Source of the DNA: Dipteronia dyeriana
Lineage: Eukaryota; Streptophyta; Magnoliopsida; Sapindales; Sapindaceae
DNA: 64,000 nt
Reading direction: 5' to 3'
Assembly (NCBI GenBank): GCA_032871835.1
Contig: CM065295.1
Coordinates: 82,329,819 to 82,393,818, forward strand
Every line of letters begins with the position of its first letter. Position 1 is the stretch's first letter. Shown in pieces: positions 53,917-64,000 of the stretch. The notes under the pieces are model-generated. The model was not told the DNA's origin. It did not search any database and saw only the letters and a program-made list of their open reading frames with translations. Position numbers and translations under genes: made by a program.

Positions 53917-56900
53917 ATGGTGTCTGCAACAGTGAACACTGTTAGAAATGTGGTTGGTATCTTAGGTGGGTTTGTTTTCCAAAAGCTTCTAATTTAGTTC
54001 TAGCTAGACAACAAAGATTCAATTTTGTAAATCCAAGAAATTGTTTTGGTTATTTTGTGTTGTGTTTCTTGTATATGTAGATGTCTGGTTGTGCCAATTT
54101 GCTTTTACAACAGGTGCATGCATGCATGTGATTTTTTTTAGGGTTCTCTGAAGTGCATGAATTCTCTTGATTATTTGTGTTCATTATTGTTATTTCAGGT
54201 TTTTTTTTTCAATTTTCTATGTTTTTTTTCTCAAACTGATGTGGGGATTTTTCTTTCTTATTTTCAGGGAACATCATTTCACTGTTCTTGTTCTTGTCAC
54301 CAGTGTAAGCTTTGGTTTATGATATTGTTTAGGACACTGATTTTGTTATTTTCTCCCTCTTTTTTTAGACATAATTTCATCCAGAATTTAGAAAAAATAA
54401 GGAAAAAAAAATCCTACTGTGATTGGAAAGACAATATTACCACCCACATCTAGGGATGACAATGGGTCGGGTTCGGGTCGGGTCTTACCAGATCCAGACC
54501 CAGACCCATCAAAAAAATTTAGATCCAAATCCAGACCTAGACCCATGAAAATTTTAGGGTTCAGGTCCGGACCCGTGGGTCTTCAACGGACCCAGACCCG
54601 CCCCGAGGACCCACGAAAATTCATGGGTCTGGGTCTGGACCCACGGACCCACGGACCCACAGACCCGCGGACCCGTAAAACCTTTAATAAAACTCATTTT
54701 TTTTTCATTTTTCCTTTATATTTTTAATTTTACCTATTCAATTTTTAACCGGTAAAACTTGTTCAATAAATGAATAATTAACTTGAATTGAAATAAAACA
54801 AAATAACAAAAATGATTGATTATTAGGTTGAGAATTGAAATAACCACACAAATTGAAATAACAATTATGTTTTGTACTAATCGGGTCCATGGGTCCGGGT
54901 CCGGGTCTTTGACTCAGACTCAGACCCGACCCGTGACCCAAATGTGAGGACCCAGACCCGACCCATGCGGTTCGGGTTCGGTTCGGTACTCGTGGGTCCG
55001 GGTATAATTGCCATCCCTACCCACATCACATCTTTTGAGAGTAAAATAAAGGGTATTATTGGCTTTTCATTTTGTTGGCCACAATTTTTTTATATTTTGT
55101 TGGCCACAAATGAACGCATTAATTGTTTTTTTTTTCCATAGCAAGTAGTTCTTGAAAAAACAATGAAAGTAATATATATATATACTTTTTATTATCGGTT
55201 CGAACCGATATTAAATATATCAATTCTTTAAATATGGACAATTGAATTTAAAAGATATTTTGATAAATGAATACAGTTAAATCAAAACATTTAAATCTAA
55301 TAGTTCACTGATATATTTAATGTTAGTTCGAACTGACAATAGAAAAATTATATATATATAATTTTATATATCGTACTCTCGATGAAAGTCACCTCTCAAC
55401 ACAAGTATATACGTTTCAACATAAGTATGAACACATTTTATAAATTCTTTTTAAAAGTGTAAGAATAGATATTTCCTACCATGAAAATGGATATTCAAAC
55501 GGTATATATAATGTTTGATCTTGACATGTTTTGATAAACTCAAAATTACTGTATTGTTAATATTACAAAGGGAAACATGGTATATATAGTTATGTACAGA
55601 CACATTAATTAAAGGTTAATTATTAGTATTGATAATTATATAAAGATAAAATGACAACTTTTGTGGGATGGTCCATTCTAAAAAAAATATTGTGTGCAGG
55701 CCAACTTTTGTTCAAATAGTGAAGAAAGGGTCAGTGGAGCAATACTCACCGGTTCCATATCTTGCAACCCTAATCAACTGCATGGTCTGGGTCCTGTTTG
55801 GACTGCCGATGGTGCACCCACATAGCATGCTGGTCATAACCATTAACGGCGCCGGCACAGCTATAGAGTTTGTCTACATAGCTCTCTTCTTGTTCTACTC
55901 AGACAAGAAGAAGAGGTTCAAAGTCTTTCTTGGTGTTCTAGTTGAGCTCATCTTCATCGTCGTGGTCACCATTTTGGTCCTAACTCTACTCCACACCACC
56001 AAGCAACGGTCCTTGGTTGTTGGCATCATTTGCATTTTGTTTAATATCATGATGTATGCTGCTCCATTATCAGTCATGGTTAGTACTCTTCTCGAAAATT
56101 CTTTAGCACGAACGTAAACTTTTATGTGGTCATGATCTGAACCATTCACGATTACATTCTAATATGAAATAAAAATTACGAACCTACGCACTATAATTAT
56201 GTACGTTAACACTTATTGAGTTTGGTTTAATGGTGCAGAAATTGGTGATTACGACGAAAAGTGTGGAGTATATGCCATTTTTCCTTTCTCTTGCTTCCTT
56301 TGGTAATGGTGTTGCCTGGTTTACATATGCCTTTCTCCCTTTTGATGAATTTATCGCTGTGAGTTATCATCATTGTCTATGACTACTCTATATATGTCTA
56401 TATGTTTTGTGGGTGTTAATATGACAAGGTCTAAAATACACGGTCGCATACAGATCTTTTATTATAATCTTATTATAATCGAATCACGTGACATAACAGA
56501 GAAGTGTATAGTTTTTGCATGAGTACGTGGTGCTGTGGATTATAAAATGATTATTATTTTTATTTATAATTTTGTATATTAAAAAGGTTTTTGATTATCA
56601 GTTAAATAAGTGATTGTACGTGGTGCTGTGGATTATAAAATGATTATTATTTTTATTTATAATTTTGTATATTAAAAAGGTTTTTGATTATCAGTTAAAT
56701 AAGTGATTATCGAGTAATATAAAACATTTTTGGTTTCACTATATATGGGTTCAATGTCAATCTAACAATGCCTTCTAAAATTATTTATCAAATAATTTTT
56801 AATACCAATCATTATAACGAAATCATTATGTTAGAATCTACAACAATCCTAAACGAATATTTAGTCATGTCTGTCATTTTATTCATAGGTAAAGTTATGC

Positions 56901-57507
56901 ATGTTGGATGGAACAAATTCTAGCAAACTTTTTTTCTAAGTTTTACACAAACATTTCTACCTAAAAAATCATTAAAAAAAATAATTATGTACAAATTAAC
57001 TATCAAATCAAAGTTTGATAGTGTTTTTAATTTTTCAAGTTGTTGAGGAGGGCCTTTAATTTTCAAATTAAAATGAGACTAGTTGCATGACCTTTTAATT
57101 ATATGCTATTTCATCTCTAAAATTTTATTTACCAATTAAATATTTTTGAAAGCAATAGATGTTAGATATCGGTGCTTTGGTGGCTTTGATTTATTTTCTT
57201 TATTTGTATTTGTAACACCTCGATTGCTTTCCAAAATATCTTTTGGGTGTGTGTTTTCGCTTTTTGTGTTTTTCAAAATCAGATTCCAAATGGGCTGGGT
57301 ACTATGTTTTCCCTGGCCCAGCTTCTGCTGTATGGCTGCTATTACAAGTCCACACAGCGAATCAAAGCAGCAAGACGACAACAACTAGGCAGCAAAGGTG
57401 AGTTGGACATGTCTGAAGTGGTTGTGTCTGGAGATTCAAGGAAGATAGCAGGCACCACCACACTTCACAATGGTCACCATGGTGGTTCTGAAATCTATGA
57501 CACATGA
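53917..57507 (+). CDS. SWEET4: SWEET bidirectional sugar transporter, clade II (SWEET4-like)
   Basis: Membrane uniporter; clade II SWEETs mostly carry hexoses across the plasma membrane. Five exons, 53917-53965, 54268-54304, 55700-56078, 56239-56358 and 57283-57507, give 810 nt and 269 residues. Two MtN3/saliva repeats are seen, at about 10-95 ([52 protein letters not shown]) and about 128-215 ([52 protein letters not shown]). They frame a 3+1+3 membrane topology. The cytosolic tail is polar, ending GSEIYDT. Exon 3 joins what are two exons in most SWEET genes, so one intron seems lost. Intron 2 contains a hAT-like insertion and intron 4 a 93-bp tandem duplication. The SWEET4 label rests on sequence resemblance and on the KLCR gene upstream. 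Confidence 0.94.
54451..55019. mobile_element. hAT-like non-autonomous element in SWEET intron 2
   Basis: 569 bp with ends TAGGGATGACAAT and, inverted, TAGGGATGGCAAT. The flanks 54,443-54,450 and 55,020-55,027 are both CCCACATC, a perfect 8-bp duplication. The arms are rich in GGGTCGGG, GACCCG and CCCAGACCC; the centre is AT-rich. It encodes nothing. Confidence 0.95.
55186..55346. repeat. palindromic MITE in SWEET intron 2 (copy 3)
   Basis: The left arm ATTATCGGTTCGAACCGATA... and the right arm ...GTTAGTTCGAACTGACAATA are inverted over about 60 bases. It is flanked by TATATATA runs on both sides and related to 52,243-52,350. Confidence 0.75.
56523..56708 (+). repeat. perfect 93-bp tandem duplication in SWEET intron 4
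   Basis: 56,523-56,615 and 56,616-56,708 appear identical base for base (unit begins GTACGTGGTGCTGTGG). The lack of divergence points to a recent duplication, or an assembly artefact. Confidence 0.95.
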
Positions 57508-57825
57508 TGATGCATTTGCTCTCTCTACCACCGCTCGATCATCATTGATCGATCCAGTTACGTATAATCGGCCTAGTTTTATCCTGCCGTTTAATCGTTT
57601 TTCCTTCTAGCTAGATATAGACCATATATACCATAATACAAGAATCAAGAGGTCATTGATCTCTTGCTATAAGTTTTGGGTTTTGAATCTAATTTTGTGT
57701 GTGACCTTGAGAGGTAGTAGCGTTTTACTACTCTCTATAAGTGCTTTTAATTTTTGATGAACCTAGAAGTGTTTTCAGCATATTGAAAAGTATTGCATAA
57801 TTTATTTGCCATCTTTTGTTTCTAA
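57508..57825 (+). other. SWEET 3' UTR and flank
   Basis: Non-coding. A GATCGA palindromic stretch (57,537-57,556) follows the stop, and nothing else was recognised. Confidence 0.5.
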
Positions 57826-58310
57826 ATTTGGAAATGGTATCCCCAAACTCTCTTTTTTGTCTTCTTCTTCTTCTTGATTTTGTATTTTTTTTTTCTTCTT
57901 TATATCTAATTGGGAATATTTGATGGGCACAAAGAGCTTTGACTGTTTAATCCAATAATGAGAGCTACCATTTTGTAGTTTGCACCTAGCTCTACAATTC
58001 TTCTTCTTTTATTTTCTTATCTTATTGTATTATTGAGATTCATGGACTGATGGACTTATAAAGATGATATTAAGAGATTAAAAGAGAAAATCTTTATAGA
58101 TGATTTGGAAGAAGAATAAGTAGCAAATAATCGTTAAAATCATTAATTCAATTGATGCCTCAATGCAAGAATTTTCATATAATTTGTCTTAGAAACTCTG
58201 TGGCCTCAAGTATTTATATTCTTTTTCTATATTTCTATTTTCATGTATAAATTTTTGTCTTCATTACTTTATAGCATTTTTGTAATTTATAAATGAATTT
58301 TCAGGGCCAG
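57826..58310. repeat. partner of the 46440-46880 segment, part inverted
   Basis: 57,830-58,180 is the reverse complement of 46,440-46,790. 58,188-58,305 matches 46,785-46,875 directly. TTTCTAAATTTGG and TTAGAAAC flank the inverted block as short inverted repeats and may mark the inversion breakpoints. Confidence 0.85.
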
Positions 58311-58414
58311 CAGGAAAAGTGAAAACCCTTTCTAAAATATTTTACATCTTTTAATCAAAAAAATAGCCAGCTAAAATAGGACTTGGATCCTCTCCTTACA
58401 AGATAGTGTCAATA

Positions 58415-58690
58415 CAGGTGGTCCGGTCTGGCCTGACCCGGCCTGTGTCCGGCCCAACCTTCTAACAGACCGTGCCAAAGAGGCCTGCTATTCTTAACAG
58501 GTCAGGCCTGTTAAGGCCATGGGGCCTGGCCTGGCCCGCTGGCTTGGAATCCATAAACCGTGCCGTTCTACAGGCCTAGTTCCAGGTTAGCCTATTGACA
58601 TTTTTTTTTTAAATTCTTTTTTGTGAAATTGCAATGGGGAGGGAATCGAACTAGGTTCTTGAGCAAGAGATTGTGTGACTAAACCATTTC
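58415..58690. repeat. GC-rich hAT-type fragment followed by a tRNA-like (possible SINE) stretch
   Basis: 58,415-58,595 has GGCCTG and GGCCCGGCC-type repeats like the element at 50.8 kb. 58,620-58,690, read on the minus strand, contains AGTTCGATTCCC, a good RNA polymerase III B-box, with TTTAGTCACACAATC about 30 bases upstream. It may be a decayed tRNA-derived SINE. No tRNA fold was confirmed. Confidence 0.4.
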
Positions 58691-58942
58691 ACTGCATTTT
58701 TAAAACATGTGATTACCTCATCTGAAGGTTCTTGAGGAAGAGGCAAGATAAGGCTGACCTCATCTTTCTCCTTACATTTTTAAAGCAAGTGATTATTTGT
58801 TAATTAAGTGATATACAACTGTTTCAACGGCAGTTCAGTTGTGTAACAACCAACTCACGTACAGAAGCCTATTCACAAGCTAACAATTAACACTTGATTT
58901 ATAGATCAATTAATGGAAATGCAACCACAGATGTAGAATGTA

Positions 58943-59443
58943 CAGGGCCGTCTCCATATATTTTGGGATCCGAACCATTTAATGATATTAATAAAAATCG
59001 AGATCCCATACTCGGGTCAGTATCCGAGTATTGTTCTAAAAAATTATTATCATTAAAGAAATGTTAACAATTCAATTGGATTATGTTCGCAAATAAAGTG
59101 GACTACGACGGAGTCACGAAGTGAGTGAATGACGATTTTGACTAGGTTAGCAAATAAATGTAGCTATTCAATTGGACTCTCTTTAAAAATAAAAATTGGA
59201 CTCTCAAATAATGTAAAACTAAGTTTGATATGTTGAATCAATTGAGTTTTGATGTTTATTTATATTAAATTGAACTATATATAGATAATTTGGTCTTATT
59301 AAATAAAAAACAATGTTTAAAATTGGATCATGCTTGTACTAAAATAATTTGGATCTGATATCTAAAAAAAAAAAAAAAACGGATTGAACCATTTGGGAAC
59401 CCCAGTAAAATGTTGGGCTTGCTGCCCATATAGGCCGGCCCTG
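58943..59443 (-). mobile_element. hAT-like MITE, copy B
   Basis: 501 bp with ends CAGGGCCGTC and, inverted, CAGGGCCGGC. The flanking octamers AGAATGTA and AGAATATA agree at 7 of 8 positions. It aligns along its whole length with copy A at 4,082-4,720 in the opposite orientation. Confidence 0.9.
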
Positions 59444-60239
59444 AGAATATAGATAATTAATCATTAATGTTTATATTTTTAGTCCAAGATATGGCTATGA
59501 AACGTTTGGGGCAATTGTTTAATTATTTTTCCAAAAAAAAAAAAAACGGGGTTACTTTATAATTTTAAAAAAAATTGGGCTCAAATAAAGTTTTTTACAA
59601 AATATATCTAATTACTTGAATTATGCTTAGCATGCTGTACAATACTGGATTGTATATGACTGGAGTGGACTGGATTGAATTATATTTAATTCATTTTTAT
59701 GTTTGATGTTGCATTGCACTGCATCGTATTTTTGACGTGAGACTTACTTTTCAAAATACGTAAGCTATAACAAATATATATATAGTATAAATGGTGAGAT
59801 ATTTCACTTTTTTATTGTGTGTTGTGATAATGTTACCGGCTTAATAACTTAAGTTTAAAAGACACTTATTAAACTTTATTTTTTTAAAGACAACTTTTTG
59901 AACTCATCTGTATCACCCTAAAAAAATTGTTTGAAAATCGATCTACAAGTCCTCTCTCTATCCAAAAAACTTGTCTCTCTCCAGATTCTGTATAAGAAAG
60001 TAAAAAATATTTTTGATCTTCACTTACATTTTTTTCATGCATTTAAGATATTTTGTTTATATTTATGTGTGGTTTAACAATGTATTCATTCCTTATGATA
60101 TGTTTTTTCAGTCTATGTATGAATATGTATGAACATTTAATCTCTAGGTTATGAGATTTTTTATCCGAGTTTTTTCATGTGTGACTGAGATTTTTTTTAA
60201 AAACAATCGAGGTTATTTAATATTAGACCGAGTTTTTTT

Positions 60240-60790
60240 TTTATGGAAAAAAGCTCGATTATTTGAAAATATGCTCGATTATTAAAAAATATATTCGATC
60301 CCTTACAAAAAGTTGTCGATCCCTTACAAAAAATCTCGATCATTTACAAAAAGTTCTCGATTCCTTACAAAAAAACTTGATTCCTTACAAAAAGTTATTG
60401 ATCCGATCCTTTACAAAAAGTTCTCGATCTCTTATAAAAAAAACTCAATCTCTTACAAAAAGTTATCAATCAAATCCCTTACAAAAAGTTCTCGATCCAT
60501 TATAAAAAAATTCGATCCCTTATAAAAAGTTCTCAATCCAATCCCTTCGAAAAAGTTCGAGATCGAGAACTTTTTCGAAGGGATTGGATTGAGAACTTTT
60601 TATAAGGGATCGAATTTTTTTATAATTGATCAAGAACTTTTTGTAAGGGATTTGATTGATAACTTTTTATAAGAGATCGAGAACTTTTTGTAAAGGATCG
60701 GATCGATAAAAAAAACTCGACCCCTTACAAAAAAGCTCGATCCCTTATAAAAAAGCTCGATCCCTTAAAAAAAATCGATTCTTGTTAAAA
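60240..60790. repeat. short-unit array folding into a long hairpin
   Basis: 60,290-60,560 is built of ~20-bp units such as CCCTTACAAAAAGTTCTCGAT. 60,511-60,558 and 60,567-60,614 are perfect 48-bp inverted arms around an 8-base spacer. With a few mismatches and one ~25-base gap, pairing extends out to about 60,395 and 60,712. Confidence 0.95.
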
Positions 60791-60941
60791 TAAGCTCAGT
60801 CACACTATAAAAAAAGGATCGATCCCTTACAAAAAATGTTTAATCCCTTACAATTAAGATTTTTTTTTTATTCTTATTAATTTTAAATGTTTTTTTTTAA
60901 TTGTTAATAATGGCTTGTGATGATGATTTTCATAGGACAAT

Positions 60942-63580
60942 GGATCGGGTGAGAATAGTCATATCTTACAACGGTCAGATAACCAAGGATTGTATGTGTC
61001 AAAGAATATGACTTACGAAGAACTTATGTCAATCGTGAAAACCGTTGTGAAATACGATGTGAACAAAGACATTGTTGATCTACAGTTTATATCAATCGTT
61101 CAGTTTATCTCAAGTATGTGTTAGTCTAATTGAGAGAGCATCAGGAGATGTGATAGTTGAAGATATCCCTTATCGTGAAAACACTTAACAATTTCGATTG
61201 TTTAACGGAAGCAACCAGTTGTTCACAGAAAGAAGTGGGATCGAATGGCAGCAAAACATGTGTGATGTCCCATCATAAGTAGCCGACCATGGTGATATAG
61301 GTGGACCTCAATTCAACGATGTCTTTGGTTGTCAAATTGAGATGAATGCTGGACAGTATAACCATCAATACAATGAGATGTACAATGACATGAACAAAGA
61401 ACGGAACAATGAACCGAATATTGTGCCAATTCATGAGATGGACAATGAGGTAAATTTACATCTGATAGATAATGTAGCGAACAATGAGGAAGATGAAGAA
61501 CCTGTCCAAACAGAAAAACATGCAATACGTGTACACAGATGTAATTCCAATGCAGCAGATATAGTTGAGACCTCTAAGGTCCGGCCTAATGTAACCGCAA
61601 TTGATTCTGATAATGTCACAACGTGGGTTATTTCAAGAATAGAATCATACTCGTTTGGTATGGGTGGAAGCATGAACTTGGTAGAAGATGAACCTACAAG
61701 CATGATATATAAAGGGCAATTTTTTCCTACCAAAAAGGATTTGAAAAGACTGGTTGGGCATTTTGTAATGCAGCAGAACTTCAAGTGGAAGGTGAAAAGG
61801 TCAAATAAGATAACATTACATCTAGTTTGTTTGATGAACAACTGTACGTGAAAGTTAAGAGCAGTGAGGAGAGAGGAAGTGGCATACTTCCAAGTAAGAA
61901 GTTTTGTCAACGAACACACTTGTCCGTTGGAGGAGATTCACCACCGCCACCGACAAGCTAGAGCAGTCAAAATTGGAGAAGTGGTTACACCTAGACTTCA
62001 ACAACAAGATTGTCGACTAATACGTTCGAAGGATATAATCGCCGACATGAAAACAATGTATAACATCCAAATCATGTATAGTAAGGTACATCAAGCTCTC
62101 GATTATGCATTGTCACTGACCTATGGATTATGAGGAAACCATCCAACTGCTGTCATCATTCGGTTACGTGTTGAAACAAAAAAAATCTCGGCACAATCAC
62201 TGACTTACAGTGCGATGAAGATAGTAAATTCATCTACTTTTTCATATCATTAGGTGTATCACTTATAGGATTTTGAAGGTGTATGCGTACAGTTATTGTC
62301 GTTGCTGGTACCCATTTAAAGAGAAAATTTGATGGTTCAATGTTTGTTGCAACTGCACAAGATGAGAATGAACAGGTGTATCCAATTTCTTTTGGGTACG
62401 GAGACTCAGAAAACAACCTATAATGGGAATGGTTTTTGGATTACTTGAAATGTGTCCTTCGTTATATAGATGATCTGGTTTTTATTTTTGATCGACATGT
62501 AAGCATTGAAGCAAGGATATTTATAAATTGTTCCCTTATGTCATTCATACCATATGTTGTTGGCACTTTTCTAAAAATATTAAGAAGCGATATCACAGAA
62601 AGGATGTTGCCGCAATAATGGACGAAGCAGCCCGAGCGTACATTGAGTTGAAATATAACCGACACATAAAAGAGTTACGAAACTTGCACAAGAATGCATT
62701 TGATTATGTAAATGATGTCGGTCCATACAAGTGGTCCCGTGTGCACTGCTTCGACAAAAGGTATAGGGTGATGACAACAAATGTTGCAGAATGCATAAAC
62801 TCTTGCCTAAATTTTACAGGGCAACTGCCTATGTTAACTCTAGCAGAGTTCATTAGGAATATGCTACAACGTTGGTTTCACGATCGCCATAGGGCTACAC
62901 AATCCATGCATCTTCAGTTGACCGACGTAACACATATTGTGATCCTAAAACATGTGGAGAAGTATGGTTTATGATTGTAAATCCAGTCGACTGGAATATA
63001 TTCTCGGTAAAGCACTCTAGAAAACAGTGGACTGTTGACTTAGTCCGGACCACCTGCACATGTAACAAATTTCAAATGGACTATCTTCCATGTTCTCATG
63101 CATTCGATGCCACAACGTATATAAGAAGTTTTAGTGTATGGTTAATATTACTTAAACGTGAATCTCATTGTTTTTTCATTGTTTTTATAAGGAGCGCAAC
63201 TTAGATTTCACATCCCTGTGTGCGAACTACTACAAGAGACCACTTATTGACGTATACTTGGTTTCTATTATGCCGGTTGAACATCCTTCCACCTTGGTTG
63301 TGCCATCTCACATCGCTGAGAGGGTGGTGGTGGTTTTGAACCCAATCTTCATGAGACAAGCAGGACACCCGAGGACGGGTCAACATATCTCGTCTTCGAA
63401 GAGGACAACTACACAGTCATATAGGAGATGATGACAATCAGACCATAATTCTAGGAGATGTTCTAACCCATCTTTGATTAATGAAGGTCCGAGCAGAGTT
63501 GTTTCTGAGGAATACCGCCGCAAGTGTAGCATCTATCATTAAGTTGGCCACAATAAACAGACGTGTCCTAACAAGAACTA
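60942..63580 (+). pseudogene. Mutator-like (MURA/MuDR) transposase, degenerate
   Basis: A DDE transposase split over several frames. In order: an N-terminal piece (MDRVRIVISYNGQ, then NMTYEELMSIV after a shift); the DNA-binding region at 61.7-62.0 kb (FFPTKKDLKRLVGHFVMQQN, FQVRSFVNEHTCPLEEIHHR); and the catalytic region at 62.28-62.6 kb (GTHLKRKFDGSMFVATAQDE, YPISFGYGDSEN, FIFDRHVSI). Then come ICCWHFSKNI, the TNVAECINSCLN block, and a SWIM zinc finger at about 63,050 (CTCNKFQMDYLPCSH). A CCHC-like knuckle near 63,515 is broken (second Cys replaced by Tyr, and a stop). In the first catalytic motif relatives have V-D-G-T-H, but here it reads VVAGTHL, so the key Asp is gone. Stops include 61,850, 62,131 and 62,419. 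Confidence 0.9.
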
Positions 63581-63809
63581 CACCGTGAAATGAATTGAGG
63601 CGTTTTGGTTGATGACACTGATAATTTGTAATCGTACGACTTGTTCATTAACTTAAATTTAAATGAAACAAGAGTTTTAATTTGTATTATACTTGTGATT
63701 GCAGACGGTTGAAACAGAAACAAAAATAAGAATTAAATTATTTTTCAATTGAATTGTTTTTGTACAAAAAAATTGGTACATGTCAAAAAAAAACTATAAC
63801 TACAAAAAT
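63581..63809. other. AT-rich gap between transposase and Ulp1 exon
   Basis: A probable shared 3' region of the two convergent reading frames. No ORF. Confidence 0.5.
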
Positions 63810-63948
63810 CTAAACGGGCTGGGAGTTACAAAAGATCTCAACCATCTTCTCCCGAATGATCCCCAAATAGTCTTCCGACCAATCGAAATCCTTCATATCC
63901 ACCAATAAGTACTTGATCAATCTCAACGTGTGGGAACCACAGTTACCC
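63810..63948 (-). pseudogene. Ulp1-like (C48) cysteine peptidase, last exon, partial
   Basis: The minus-strand exon begins after an acceptor (CAACTGCAG, AG at 63,950-63,949) and ends in TAG at 63,812-63,810. It reads GNCGSHTLRLIKYLLVDMKD, then FDWSEDYLGIIREKM and VEIFCNSQPV. GNCG holds the catalytic Cys of Ulp1/SENP-type peptidases, and the I-R-E/K tail is the usual end of plant transposon-borne Ulp1 domains. The catalytic His and Asp would lie upstream, beyond this exon and probably outside the window. Whether it is still functional cannot be judged; I list it as a pseudogene because its companion transposase is dead. Confidence concerns the family call. Confidence 0.7.
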
Positions 63949-64000
63949 CTGCAGTTGGGCACATTAACATGCGTTAATAAAACAATAGGTTTTTAATAAC

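Larger units (their letters stand above)
59795..64000 (+). mobile_element. decayed Mutator-like element (possible KI-type MULE), right end outside the window
   Basis: It includes a left flank with sequence also found at 1.08-1.4 kb, a long repeat/hairpin block (60.24-60.79 kb), a broken MURA-type transposase (60.94-63.58 kb, plus) and a Ulp1-like peptidase exon (63.81-63.95 kb, minus). Terminal inverted repeats were not identified; the right one may lie beyond 64 kb. Transposase plus Ulp1-like peptidase is the hallmark of Kaonashi (KI) MULEs. Confidence 0.6.

Noticed and set aside
60263..60525. ORFs rich in LTKSSRSL-type repeats
   Set aside because: Translation of the ~20-bp unit array beside the hairpin, not a protein.

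Overview
This is nuclear DNA from a flowering plant, almost certainly a eudicot. The evidence is intron-rich genes with GT-AG junctions, AT-rich intergenic DNA, and plant-specific families: a SWEET sugar transporter, a PSY sulfated-peptide precursor, a plastid-type beta-amylase-like protein and a kinesin-light-chain-related protein. It also holds a plant Ty3/gypsy Tat-lineage retrotransposon and many small hAT-like and Mutator-like elements. I cannot name the species.

Layout. 1-7.1 kb is a graveyard of DNA-transposon remnants plus two broken gene fragments: a piece of BiP exon 2, and three exons of an FKBP-type prolyl isomerase lying between GC-rich transposon-like arms. 7,104-19,432 is one complete but decayed LTR retrotransposon with gag, protease, RT, two RNase H domains, integrase, a tandem-repeat block, and a spliced antisense ORF before the 3' LTR. 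20,786-23,947 (minus) is an intact eight-exon BiP (ER Hsp70) gene. Its promoter carries a near-perfect unfolded-protein-response element, and its last 51 bp, including the HDEL tail and stop codon, are duplicated in tandem.

26.9-31.3 kb (plus) is importin beta-1. 32.9-35.9 kb (plus) is a BAM9-type, probably non-catalytic, beta-amylase. 40.2-40.7 kb (plus) is a 79-residue PSY peptide precursor. 41.5-45.4 kb (plus) is a kinesin light chain-related protein (KLCR/CMU). 53.9-57.5 kb (plus) is a clade II SWEET (SWEET4-like). The long gaps between them hold MITEs, hAT-like insertions with clear target-site duplications, and an intergenic segment present both at 46.4 kb and, partly inverted, at 57.8 kb. 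The right end, 59.8-64 kb, is a decayed Mutator-like element: a MURA-type transposase with a long hairpin just upstream, and a Ulp1-like (C48) peptidase exon facing it. That layout recalls Kaonashi (KI) MULEs.

The cellular genes are not an operon or an obvious pathway. BiP (ER folding), importin beta (nuclear import), BAM9-like (starch metabolism), PSY (growth signalling), KLCR (microtubule and cellulose-synthase organisation) and SWEET (sugar transport) act in separate processes. The KLCR-SWEET pair may be conserved microsynteny. I found no clearly undescribed functional system. The best candidates for a second look are the MULE with its hairpin and Ulp1 exon, the duplicated HDEL exon end, the antisense ORF of the retroelement, and the FKBP fragment between transposon-like arms. 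Exon coordinates were derived by eye from splice signals and reading-frame continuity. Percentages and repeat limits are manual estimates.
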